NCBI RefSeq assembly: GCF_000747525.1
Contig: NZ_CP009278.1
Coordinates: 3,286,001 to 3,350,000, forward strand
Length of the DNA stretch: 64,000 bases
Direction of reading: 5' to 3'
Source: Sphingobacterium sp. ML3W
GTDB lineage: Bacteria; Bacteroidota; Bacteroidia; Sphingobacteriales; Sphingobacteriaceae
Positions within the stretch are counted from its first letter, which is position 1, and each line of letters begins with the position of its first letter. Made by a program: the position numbers and the translations under genes. The notes below the pieces were generated by a model. The model did no database searches. It was not told the DNA's origin and saw only the letters and a program-made list of their open reading frames with translations. This document shows positions 1 to 7,856 of the stretch, piece after piece.

Positions 1-28
1 AAGCCCTTCAAATATTTGAAGGGCTTTC
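1..28. terminator. Perfect palindromic hairpin, likely intrinsic terminator
   Basis: A perfect inverted repeat of 13-bp arms (AAGCCCTTCAAAT and its complement) opens the window and is followed by TCGTTTT on the + strand. It probably ends a gene lying to the left of the window. Confidence 0.6.
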
Positions 29-83
29 GTTTTGAGAAGGCAATGCTAATGTTAATCTGTTCAATAGAACCACAAGCGATTTA

Positions 84-119
84 TATCATTTTCACCTCCG
101 TATTGATGTGAAAATGATA
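84..119. repeat. 12-bp inverted repeat downstream of the MtfA-like gene
   Basis: The arms TATCATTTTCAC (84-95) and GTGAAAATGATA (108-119) are perfect complements with a 12-nt loop. It lies just beyond the stop of the minus-strand peptidase gene at 165 and may stabilise or end its transcript, although there is no T run. Confidence 0.5.
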
Positions 120-164
120 AATAATTCGGCTAAAATCAAATTATGGGAATTTCCCCCTTCAGAA

Positions 165-956
165 TTAAGCGAAGCTTAGATCCTGTTTAAAAACGATGCA
201 TAAAGCTCTATACAAATCGGGATGGTGACTTTTTAGGCGATCTGGATTCTCGAAAAAATACTCAGATGCTACAGCGAAAAACTCGGCTCTATTCGTAATA
301 CCATATGGATCAATATCCGATTTACCATCTTGAATTTTGATAATTTCTTTTCGTATCATTTCTAACCAAGCTAAGGTGTAAGTATGATCCACTAAAAAAT
401 CAGGTAAACCGTCCACTTCCCCATCCGTCTTATCCAATAAATGGACAAATTCATGAATGGCAGTATTTTGGCCATCTTTTGTATTTGCGAAACCAGCTTC
501 TAGCGCTGCTTTTGATAAAATCATTTGACCGTTCATAGCGCCTTCTCCAACCATACCTAAAATGGTACGATCTTGATTGCCCTCAAATTGGTAATCTGGA
601 TTAAATGTATTTGGATAGAGCATTACTGTTGTTAAGTTGGCATATTCCCATTTTTTAAAAGCAAAAACAGGTATGATAGCACTTGCTGCAACAAGCATGT
701 AGTCTTTTAAAGAAACTTCAACCCCGACTCCTTCGACAGCAATCTGGTCCAAAAAATGCAGGCAACGTTCTTCAAATTCAATTTTATCGGTAGCACTCAG
801 ACGCTGATAATAAGACACTTCCTTTTCTAAAATACCCTTACCTTCCTGACTCAAAACCCTTCTAATGGCTTTACTGTTTTTCTCTGTTTTATTTAATAGA
901 AAATAGACAAAGTAAATAGCAGCAGGAACCAAAATGATAATAAACAATTTCTCCAT
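165..956 (-). CDS. mtfA: MtfA-like zinc metallopeptidase (M90)
   Basis: The 263-residue protein carries the zinc motif HEFVH (H168, E169, H172) followed by LLDKTDGEVDGLP and, about 55 residues on, an AEFFAVASEYFFE segment that can supply the glutamate ligand. This is the pattern of the M90 family, whose E. coli member MtfA binds the Mlc repressor and has peptidase activity. The first 20 residues form one hydrophobic segment, so it is probably membrane-anchored, unlike soluble E. coli MtfA. It starts 6 nt after the stop of the upstream TraB-like lipoprotein gene, so the two are likely one operon. The family call is strong; a role in glucose-repressor control is not implied here because no Mlc homologue is in view. 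Confidence 0.85.
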   Translation of the reverse strand: MEKLFIIILVPAAIYFVYFLLNKTEKNSKAIRRVLSQEGKGILEKEVSYYQRLSATDKIEFEERCLHFLDQIAVEGVGVEVSLKDYMLVAASAIIPVFAFKKWEYANLTTVMLYPNTFNPDYQFEGNQDRTILGMVGEGAMNGQMILSKAALEAGFANTKDGQNTAIHEFVHLLDKTDGEVDGLPDFLVDHTYTLAWLEMIRKEIIKIQDGKSDIDPYGITNRAEFFAVASEYFFENPDRLKSHHPDLYRALCIVFKQDLSFA

Positions 957-962
957 ATTTTT

Positions 963-1718
963 TTATTTAACAATTTTCCAATCCTGATTACGCTCTCTCA
1001 AATGTCTCAAGAAGCCTTTGTAGTGCGCAGCCCCAAACATAATCAGAATTTTCTTTTGCGCAGCATCCGAAACCAAAGCTGCTAAATTTTCTTCTCTTCT
1101 TTTCATAATAAATTCCTTGTCGAAAAGAATTCTCAACCTCGGTTTTATCGGTTTACAAGTATAAGATTCATTTAGAGGGGTATTCCAGTCACAAGAATCC
1201 AAAACAATATCACCATACGTATACTCAAATTCATCCAGCAATACATTTTTGGGTATATCCGCCACCACAGCATTATTATAATCTACCTTAAAAAATGAAT
1301 ACTCCGGCTGTTGAATGATTCGACTACCTAAATTTCGATAAATAGGGGCCATTAATATCCTGGAGGTATCAGATGAATTTTCATATAACTTCGTACTGCC
1401 CATAACGTGTCCCACCAATTTTCTGAATTTCCGATCATATAAATCTCTTTGTTGCGCACTATCGACCTGGTATGCAATGCTTTCATAAAAGACAACAAAG
1501 CCTTCCTTTTGAAGAGAATCGACATGATGTTGAATAAAATCATAATAATTGCGCTTACCTAAATGTCGCATGGGAATGAAAATAATTTCGCGGTCACCAT
1601 TTTTTAAATGATGCATCCTAGAAGCATTTTGTAAAACTCCTGTTGATTGCAACACAAGAGATTCTGCACAAGATGAAAATAAAAAAAGAAAAGTGATTAG
1701 AACAAGATGGTAACGCAT
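963..1718 (-). CDS. TraB/GumN-like lipoprotein, putative
   Basis: An upstream in-frame start at 1763 exists, but the start at 1718 puts a lipoprotein signal (hydrophobic stretch ending FLFSSC, Cys17) exactly at the N-terminus, so I use 251 residues. After the signal come IIFIPMRHLGKRNYYDFIQ near the start and IMFGAAHYKGFLRHLRERN near the end, resembling the N- and C-terminal GxxH elements of TraB/GumN-type proteins. Those are proposed metal-dependent proteases or regulators, but the function is poorly known and the match is only by eye. It is the first gene of a likely operon with the MtfA-like peptidase. Confidence 0.55.
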   Translation of the reverse strand: MRYHLVLITFLFLFSSCAESLVLQSTGVLQNASRMHHLKNGDREIIFIPMRHLGKRNYYDFIQHHVDSLQKEGFVVFYESIAYQVDSAQQRDLYDRKFRKLVGHVMGSTKLYENSSDTSRILMAPIYRNLGSRIIQQPEYSFFKVDYNNAVVADIPKNVLLDEFEYTYGDIVLDSCDWNTPLNESYTCKPIKPRLRILFDKEFIMKRREENLAALVSDAAQKKILIMFGAAHYKGFLRHLRERNQDWKIVK

Positions 1719-1797
1719 ATCTAAATAGAAAACTAATTTACAAATATACCTTTGGTTTAACAATTATCATGCAGTATTTACTGCATTTACCAAAAAA

Positions 1798-1826
1798 AAA
1801 GCAGTAATCGAAATGATTACTGCTTT
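1798..1826 (-). terminator. Terminator of dps
   Basis: The arms AAAGCAGTAATC and GATTACTGCTTT flank a short loop. Read on the minus strand the stem is followed by a run of nine T (A run 1792-1800 on +), a classical intrinsic terminator 20 nt after the dps stop. Confidence 0.85.
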
Positions 1827-1846
1827 CCTAAACATTATGTTATATC

Positions 1847-2317
1847 TTAAGCTGTATGGGCACGTAACATCCACGCCATTTTTTCATGTTGCGCCAATAA
1901 ACCCACTAAGAAATCTTCTGATGCTTGGTCTCCCGCTTTATCGACAGCATCCAAATTTCCTCTTATATTCATAATAACAGACTCGTGATCTGACAGCAAT
2001 TCCTTATAAAAACCTTTACTATCTGTATGCTCATATTGGGTTTCCTGTAGATGAGTCATTTCTAAATATTTTGAATATGACCCCACTGCATAATGTCCAA
2101 TCTTACGGATACGCTCGGCTACCTCATCAATGATTTCAGCCAACTCATTATATTGTTCTTCCAAAAATAGATGCGCCGCATGAAAATCAGGACCTTCTAC
2201 ATTCCAGTGTGCATTTCTCGTTTTCTGATATACGATACTCTCGTCAGCTAATAGATTATTTAAAATAGCGGCTACCTTAGCCAAATCTACTTCTTTAATA
2301 CCAATTTTTGCTTTCAT
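1847..2317 (-). CDS. dps: Dps family ferritin-like DNA-protection protein
   Basis: The 156-residue protein has the usual Dps length. The ferroxidase segment is clear: NAHWNVEGPDFHAAHLFLEEQYNE... gives the His, Asp and Glu residues that bind iron at the subunit interface, followed by DEVAERIRKIG. Dps forms a cytoplasmic dodecamer that oxidises ferrous iron with peroxide and stores it, protecting DNA in oxidative stress and stationary phase. It is monocistronic, has its own terminator, and is divergent from the pseudouridine synthase gene at 2462. No OxyR-type site was recognised upstream. Confidence 0.95.
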   Translation of the reverse strand: MKAKIGIKEVDLAKVAAILNNLLADESIVYQKTRNAHWNVEGPDFHAAHLFLEEQYNELAEIIDEVAERIRKIGHYAVGSYSKYLEMTHLQETQYEHTDSKGFYKELLSDHESVIMNIRGNLDAVDKAGDQASEDFLVGLLAQHEKMAWMLRAHTA

Positions 2318-2445
2318 AATGAATAAATTTAAAACCTACTTAATTATTAAAATTTATGCTACTTTATATACAATATTAACAAAAACAAACGTGGATTCCT
2401 TTTAAATTAACATGTAAAATTGTCATCTAAATAGCATCATTTTCG

Positions 2446-2453
2446 TACTTTTG
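2446..2453 (+). promoter_or_regulatory. -7 promoter element TACTTTTG
   Basis: TACTTTTG matches the Bacteroidota TAnnTTTG -7 consensus; a TTG at 2420-2422 could be the -33 element. It ends only 8 nt before the ATG at 2462, so the transcript would have almost no leader. Confidence 0.5.
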
Positions 2454-2461
2454 TACGTATA

Positions 2462-4171
2462 ATGAAAACAACAATATTGAAAGCGAATTGTTTGAGTACG
2501 GATACTTACTTTCATAAGTTCACAACAGAAATCGCAGCAACTCCATTACCGCTACATTTTACTTTTCCATTCTGTTATGAGCCTCACCTTTTGGCAAAAA
2601 AAGCGAGCGCACATGTCCAAGAATATATTTTAACACAAGATGAATGGACACATAATTTTGGTTTAGATGCTACGGTTCAAGGGCAAGCTATTGGGAAAAT
2701 GTTTGGTGTTTTGGTTGTCCAGGATAGAAATGGAAATATTGGCTTTTTAGCAGCTTTTTCTGGAAAATTAGCAGGAAAAAATGATCATCGTTATTTTGTG
2801 CCACCAGTTTTTGACATGTTAACAGATAATTCCTTTTTCCTCGTAGAAGAAGAAAATCTAAATCAGATTAATAATCAAATAACTAAATTGGAACAAAGTG
2901 GTGTAGGAATAGTACTCGAAAAGAAGTTAGACGATACAAAAATGACTCTTGACCAAGCTTTAGCTAACTTCAAAAAGAGACTTAAGAACCAAAAGAAAGA
3001 GCGTAAGGTTTTAAGAGAGGAGAGCCGTTTAAATCTTTCTGATGCTGCTTATCAGCTATTGGAAGATGACCTCATTAAACAAAGCCTTCGAGACAAATAT
3101 GAGTTACAAATTTTTCAGAAGCAATATCATGACGATCTTTCATTAGCAAAGCAGCCTTTACTTGATTTTCAAAATAAAGTAGCTGCTTTAAAAGATGATC
3201 GTAAAAAACGATCATCACAATTGCAAAATCAATTATTTGCACAATACAATTTTCGGAATGCGCTGTCAGAGACCAAAAATGTCATTGCTATATTCAAAGA
3301 CTTCAACGACATACAACCTCCAGCTGGTTCAGGAGAATGTGCTGCTCCAAAATTATTACAATATGCCTATCTTCATGACTACGTTCCAATCGCCTTAGCT
3401 GAATTCTGGTGGGGACAATCGCCATCGGCTGAAGTTCGTAGGCACAAACATTTTTACCCAGCTTGCAGAAATAAATGCGAACCTATTTTGGGATTTATGT
3501 TACAGGGATTAAGTATAGATAAAAATCCTATGCTTGAAAGCCCCGATGAAGCTACTGAGATTCCCATTATATTTGAGGATGATCATGTATTGATCATTAA
3601 TAAACCCGAAGAATTCCTATCTGTCCCTGGTATTCATGTACAAGATTCTGTCTATACACGTATGATCAAAAAATATCCTAATGCGGGTCCACTAATCGTA
3701 CATCGCCTAGATATGTCTACTTCCGGGATTCTCGTCTTAGCAAAAACGAAAGAATCCCACAAAGCAATCCAAAATCAATTCCTCAATCATCGTATCATCA
3801 AGCACTATATTGCGCTATTAGATGGTATTATTGTGGAAGATGAAGGTGAAATTTCCTTACCCATCCGCGTAGATCTTGACGATCGTCCACGTCAATTGGT
3901 CTGCTACGAACATGGAAAAAGTGCTGTAACAAAATGGCAAAAAATTAGTGTTGATAATGGTAAAACTAAAGTTAAGTATTTTCCTATAACGGGACGTACT
4001 CATCAACTTCGTATTCATTCCGCTCATCCAAATGGCATGAATTGTCCAATTGTTGGGGACGACCTCTATGGTCAAAAGGCAAATCGATTACATTTACACG
4101 CGGCATATATCGAATTCAATCATCCCATGACAAATGAACGAATTCACTTCCAAGTAGAACCAAATTTTTAG
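2462..4171 (+). CDS. RluA-family pseudouridine synthase with long N-terminal domain
   Basis: The C-terminal ~220 residues are a pseudouridine synthase domain: HVLIINKPEEFLSVPG, then VHRLDMSTSGILVLAK with the catalytic Asp near residue 417, and ITGRTHQLRIH. It isomerises uridines in structured RNA, probably rRNA or tRNA. At 569 residues it is about twice the size of RluA; the first ~330 residues hold an alpha/beta part (FGVLVVQDRNGNIGFLAAFSGK) and a charged, likely coiled-coil stretch at about 150-270 (KKRLKNQKKERKVLREES). Extended forms of this kind are known in Bacteroidota and gamma-proteobacteria. The target nucleotide cannot be read from the sequence. The start is preceded by a -7 element only 8 nt away. 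Confidence 0.85.
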   Translation: MKTTILKANCLSTDTYFHKFTTEIAATPLPLHFTFPFCYEPHLLAKKASAHVQEYILTQDEWTHNFGLDATVQGQAIGKMFGVLVVQDRNGNIGFLAAFSGKLAGKNDHRYFVPPVFDMLTDNSFFLVEEENLNQINNQITKLEQSGVGIVLEKKLDDTKMTLDQALANFKKRLKNQKKERKVLREESRLNLSDAAYQLLEDDLIKQSLRDKYELQIFQKQYHDDLSLAKQPLLDFQNKVAALKDDRKKRSSQLQNQLFAQYNFRNALSETKNVIAIFKDFNDIQPPAGSGECAAPKLLQYAYLHDYVPIALAEFWWGQSPSAEVRRHKHFYPACRNKCEPILGFMLQGLSIDKNPMLESPDEATEIPIIFEDDHVLIINKPEEFLSVPGIHVQDSVYTRMIKKYPNAGPLIVHRLDMSTSGILVLAKTKESHKAIQNQFLNHRIIKHYIALLDGIIVEDEGEISLPIRVDLDDRPRQLVCYEHGKSAVTKWQKISVDNGKTKVKYFPITGRTHQLRIHSAHPNGMNCPIVGDDLYGQKANRLHLHAAYIEFNHPMTNERIHFQVEPNF

Positions 4172-4485
4172 AACTACAACAACCGCACTGACCTTTTTGT
4201 TACAATAGTCAGTGCAAATGATTTTATTTAGGTCAATATTCATCATACAGAAGTAAAATTACAGTCAATTTATTCTGACATTAAAACAAACAATCTGCTT
4301 ATCAATAGGTTAAAGCATAGTATCTAAAAATCACCAACATTAAAATAATGTAAATGCTTTATTAATTCTTTATTTTTTATTTCTTTTGCATACGCATTAT
4401 TAGAACTTTTAAGTTAAAAAGTCAGAAATTAAGATTATGTCACAACATGCATCTATTCATTATGATGTAATTAAGGCTAAAAAAT
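4172..4485. other. Intergenic region with weak inverted repeat
   Basis: This 314-bp AT-rich gap holds an 8-bp inverted repeat GCACTGAC / GTCAGTGC (4185-4192 and 4208-4215) just after the pseudouridine synthase stop, which may end that transcript although the following sequence is only moderately T-rich. The rest should carry the promoter of the DUF5686 gene; no element stands out and I see no ORF of substance. Confidence 0.5.
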
Positions 4486-7077
4486 ATGGAACACCAACAT
4501 ACTACCAATAATAATATAAAAACACTATTCCTACTTTTGACAATCGGAGTCTTGAGCATAACAACTGCATTAGGGCAATTGAAAACTGTGGCTGGTATAG
4601 TTAAGGATAGTAAAACAAAACAGCCCATTGCGTTTGCCACTGTTGCTGTTGTAGGAGCTCCTTCTGCTCCTGGCAACGCTACATCGACTCAAGAATCTGG
4701 CCGATTTAGTTTAAAATTCCCAAGTAACTATACGAAAATTCGGGTTTCGAGCATTGGTTATGACTACAAAGATGTATTTGTTACCAACGACGAATTGCAA
4801 CAAATCGAAATATTGATGGAATCGCAAGACAACACGCTCGATGAGGTTGTGGTTAGGGGTAAAAAGAGAAAATATACAAATAAGGATAATCCTGCTGTTG
4901 CCCTTATAAGAAAGGTCATAGAGAATAAAAGTAAAAATAGATTGACGGGCCAACAGTATGCAGAATACAATCAATATGAGAAGATCTCTTTAGGATTGAG
5001 TAACCTTTCTGAGAAATTCGTCAATAAAAAGATATTCAAAAACTATCAATTTCTTTTCGAATTGGATGACTCAGCCAAAACAGCAAATAAATATATGCTT
5101 CCTGCGTTCATGGAAGAAAAGCTTTCAAAAGTTTATTATCGAAAAGACCCAAAAAAGACAAAACAATATATATTGGGAGAGCAACGTGCTCAATTTGATC
5201 CTAAATTTATTGACAATGACGGTCTAAGTGCATATTTCAATAAATTATATGAGACTGTGGATATTTACGATAACAATATCACTTTGGTTACAAATCAATT
5301 TTTGAGTCCAATTGCAAACTCTTCACCCACGTTTTATAAATTCTTCATCACAGATACGATAAAAACACAACAACCATGGTTGGTAGAGCTTAGTTTTTTT
5401 CCGCGCAATAAAGCTGACATGCTTTTCAAAGGGCAACTGTATATTACTTTAGATGGCAACTATGCAGTTCAAGCGGCTAATATGACTGTTGCTGACGATA
5501 TCAATCTGAATTTTGTTAGGGATATGAATATAGAGTTGCAATTCGAGCAAGATAATAGTAAAAGATTTTATTTGAGTCAAAGTACGCTTGGCATTGATTT
5601 TTCTTTAACAGACAAAGGAATGGGTATTCGTGGAAATCGGACTGTCAATTACAAAAACTATGAGACAGGATTAGCCCAACCCGATAGTATCTATGAGGGG
5701 CCAGAAACCGTTATTGCATACAATTTAACTGATGGAAAGGGAACTAAAAATCTATTTGATACAAAACGTCAAATTCCACTGACTAAAAACGAACTGAACA
5801 TCTATCATAATATTGATACTCTTCAGCAGATTCCCTCTTTCAAAAGTTTTATGGATATTGCTGCTTTATTGTTTTCAGGATATAAGCAGGCAGGTCCCGT
5901 AGAGATCGGACCAGTTAATACGTTTTATAGTTTCAACCCTGTCGAAGGGTTCAGGTTACGTCTTGGAGGGCGAACAACGGAGTCGTTAAGTAAAAGATTC
6001 TATGCTGAATCGTATGCTGCATATGGTTTTAAAGATGAGAAATGGAAATATTTTTTAAGTGGAACTTATGCCTTTAATAATAAATCTGTTTATTCATTTC
6101 CACAGCATTATATCAGGGGATCATTTCAGCGTGACACAAAAATCCCTGGCCAACAACTGGAATTCGTACAAGAAGATAATTTCTTATTATCATTTAAAAG
6201 AGGAGAGAATGAGAGTTACATTTATAATGATGTGTATCGCGTCGATTACCGTAAGGAATTTGAGAACCACCTCAGTATCGGTCTAGGTTTTAATGCAACT
6301 AAGCAATCACCTGCGGGTACTTTAATTTATCAGATCACAGATAAAAATGGCAATGCGCAGGTTTTTAATGAAATTAATTCAACTGAATTATCTGTCAATA
6401 TACGTTATGCACCAAATGAACAGTTTTATCAAGGAAAATTATATCGCACACCAATTTTCAACCAGTACCCTATCTTCAATTTCAACTATACTGCTGGTCT
6501 TAAAGATGTATTTAATGGGGATTATAGTTACCATAATTTCAACATCGGTGCATTTAAAAGATTTTACCTTAGCCAACTAGGTTATGCGGATATTGATGTA
6601 GCAGGGACTTATATTGCAGGGAAAGGGATACCTTTTCCATTCTTGACTATTCATAGAGCCAATCAGACTTATGCTTATCAACTAAATTCTTACAACTTGA
6701 TGAACTTTTTAGAATTTGTCAGCGATCACCATGCATCAGCAAATATCCAATACTATATGAATGGGTTTTTATTAAATAAAATTCCTGTTATTAAAATGCT
6801 TAAACTTCGTGAGGTTTTTAGTTTCAAGGCAGTATATGGAGGATTAAGAGATGAGAACAATCCTGAAAATTCAAATCAAGTATTTGATTTTCAAAAAAAC
6901 AAAGATGGCCAGCAATCATCGTATACTTTCGGGTCTAAACCTTATATGGAAGCCAGTGTCGGTCTATCGAATATTTTCAAAATTTTACGTGTAGATTATG
7001 TCCGAAGACTGAACTATTTGGATAATCCCGGTGCTCCTAAATCTGGAATCAGAGCACGAATTAAATTTGATTTCTAA
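4486..7077 (+). CDS. DUF5686 outer-membrane protein with carboxypeptidase-regulatory-like domain
   Basis: A signal peptide (about 1-31, ending TTALGQ) is followed by a carboxypeptidase-regulatory-like beta-sandwich at about 35-118 (VAGIVKDSKTKQPIAFATVAVV ... VRVSSIGYDYKDV) and a linker (LDEVVVRGKKR). The remaining ~730 residues match the DUF5686 family: alternating aromatic strands and a C-terminal beta-strand ending in Phe (SGIRARIKFDF), typical of an outer-membrane barrel. The family is common in Bacteroidota and its role is not established. There is no TonB-plug signature, so it should not be called a SusC receptor. It is monocistronic between the 4172-4485 gap and a bidirectional terminator. 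Confidence 0.85.
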   Translation: MEHQHTTNNNIKTLFLLLTIGVLSITTALGQLKTVAGIVKDSKTKQPIAFATVAVVGAPSAPGNATSTQESGRFSLKFPSNYTKIRVSSIGYDYKDVFVTNDELQQIEILMESQDNTLDEVVVRGKKRKYTNKDNPAVALIRKVIENKSKNRLTGQQYAEYNQYEKISLGLSNLSEKFVNKKIFKNYQFLFELDDSAKTANKYMLPAFMEEKLSKVYYRKDPKKTKQYILGEQRAQFDPKFIDNDGLSAYFNKLYETVDIYDNNITLVTNQFLSPIANSSPTFYKFFITDTIKTQQPWLVELSFFPRNKADMLFKGQLYITLDGNYAVQAANMTVADDINLNFVRDMNIELQFEQDNSKRFYLSQSTLGIDFSLTDKGMGIRGNRTVNYKNYETGLAQPDSIYEGPETVIAYNLTDGKGTKNLFDTKRQIPLTKNELNIYHNIDTLQQIPSFKSFMDIAALLFSGYKQAGPVEIGPVNTFYSFNPVEGFRLRLGGRTTESLSKRFYAESYAAYGFKDEKWKYFLSGTYAFNNKSVYSFPQHYIRGSFQRDTKIPGQQLEFVQEDNFLLSFKRGENESYIYNDVYRVDYRKEFENHLSIGLGFNATKQSPAGTLIYQITDKNGNAQVFNEINSTELSVNIRYAPNEQFYQGKLYRTPIFNQYPIFNFNYTAGLKDVFNGDYSYHNFNIGAFKRFYLSQLGYADIDVAGTYIAGKGIPFPFLTIHRANQTYAYQLNSYNLMNFLEFVSDHHASANIQYYMNGFLLNKIPVIKMLKLREVFSFKAVYGGLRDENNPENSNQVFDFQKNKDGQQSSYTFGSKPYMEASVGLSNIFKILRVDYVRRLNYLDNPGAPKSGIRARIKFDF

Positions 7078-7083
7078 AAAATA

Positions 7084-7119
7084 AAAAAGGGCTTTCTAAA
7101 TATTTAGAAAGCCCTTTTT
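7084..7119. terminator. Bidirectional intrinsic terminator
   Basis: A perfect palindrome (GGGCTTTCTAAAT arms, 7089-7114) flanked by five A and five T serves both the DUF5686 gene (+) and the lipoprotein gene (-), which converge here. Confidence 0.9.
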
Positions 7120-7133
7120 GTTCGTATCAACAT

Positions 7134-7772
7134 TTATTTACCTTCCAGCGCGGATATAAACGGTGCGCGAAATTTAGGGTCTTTTTCTTGGAATTCAATC
7201 GATTTTTTATACGTATCTACATTTAAAAACATCTCAGCTGGATCTCCTGCTTTCTGTTCTAAAAATAATTTAAAACTATAAGTTGCAGTTTTATCAAGGT
7301 CTACATTTACTTTATTAGAAGAAAAAACAGTCGGCAGAAGCGTCGTATTAGAAAAAGAGGCTGATGCAGGCAATTCATAAATTGCACCTAGAGCTTTTAC
7401 AAAGGCGTCGCTTTCCGATCCTAGAGAAGAAAACTTAATTTTCCCTTTTGTAAAACCAACTTCTTCATTTGCCTGATCACTGATGATTCCTGCGGGAATC
7501 ATATTAACAACTTCTACCTTTAAGCCTACTGTATCTCCCTTATAAACACTTTTAGCTGTATAGATATGGCTAGAATCTGTTTTTACGTCGTCAACAATTC
7601 TTAAAAAAAGATGCTTATTATTGGTCACAGGCCCATCTAGTGTCAACTCTTCCACTCGTGGCTCATTTTTATTCGACTTAGCAGCACCTTCTTGCTTTTG
7701 GTTCGTGTTGCCACATGCTGTTGCAAATGCCAACGCAGATAGAACAGCAATTTGATTCAATTTACTCATCAT
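7134..7772 (-). CDS. Hypothetical lipoprotein
   Basis: The 212-residue protein begins with a lipoprotein signal whose lipobox is ATACG (Cys about 20), after which the chain is rich in Asn, Lys and Gln (NTNQKQEGAAKSNKNEPRVEE). The start at 7772 gives Met-Met; the second Met three bases in is equally possible. The mature part is predicted beta-rich and shows no motif I recognise. Its gene follows the FAD/Fe-S oxidoreductase in the same direction after an 84-nt gap that contains a long hairpin, so co-transcription is uncertain. Confidence 0.7.
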   Translation of the reverse strand: MMSKLNQIAVLSALAFATACGNTNQKQEGAAKSNKNEPRVEELTLDGPVTNNKHLFLRIVDDVKTDSSHIYTAKSVYKGDTVGLKVEVVNMIPAGIISDQANEEVGFTKGKIKFSSLGSESDAFVKALGAIYELPASASFSNTTLLPTVFSSNKVNVDLDKTATYSFKLFLEQKAGDPAEMFLNVDTYKKSIEFQEKDPKFRAPFISALEGK

Positions 7773-7785
7773 GTTCAGTAATTAT

Positions 7786-7834
7786 GTTTATCAGTATAAT
7801 CGTTTACTAAAATTAACGATTTTTACTGATAAAC
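7786..7834 (-). terminator. Long imperfect hairpin between oxidoreductase and lipoprotein genes
   Basis: Nested arms GTTTATCAGTA / TACTGATAAAC (7786-7796, 7824-7834) and AATCGTT / AACGATT (7798-7804, 7815-7821) form an almost continuous 18-bp stem. It lies 23 nt after the oxidoreductase stop at 7857. It has no long T run, so it may be a terminator or an mRNA-stabilising structure. Confidence 0.55.
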
Positions 7835-7856
7835 AAATAAATTAGAATGATTGTTT

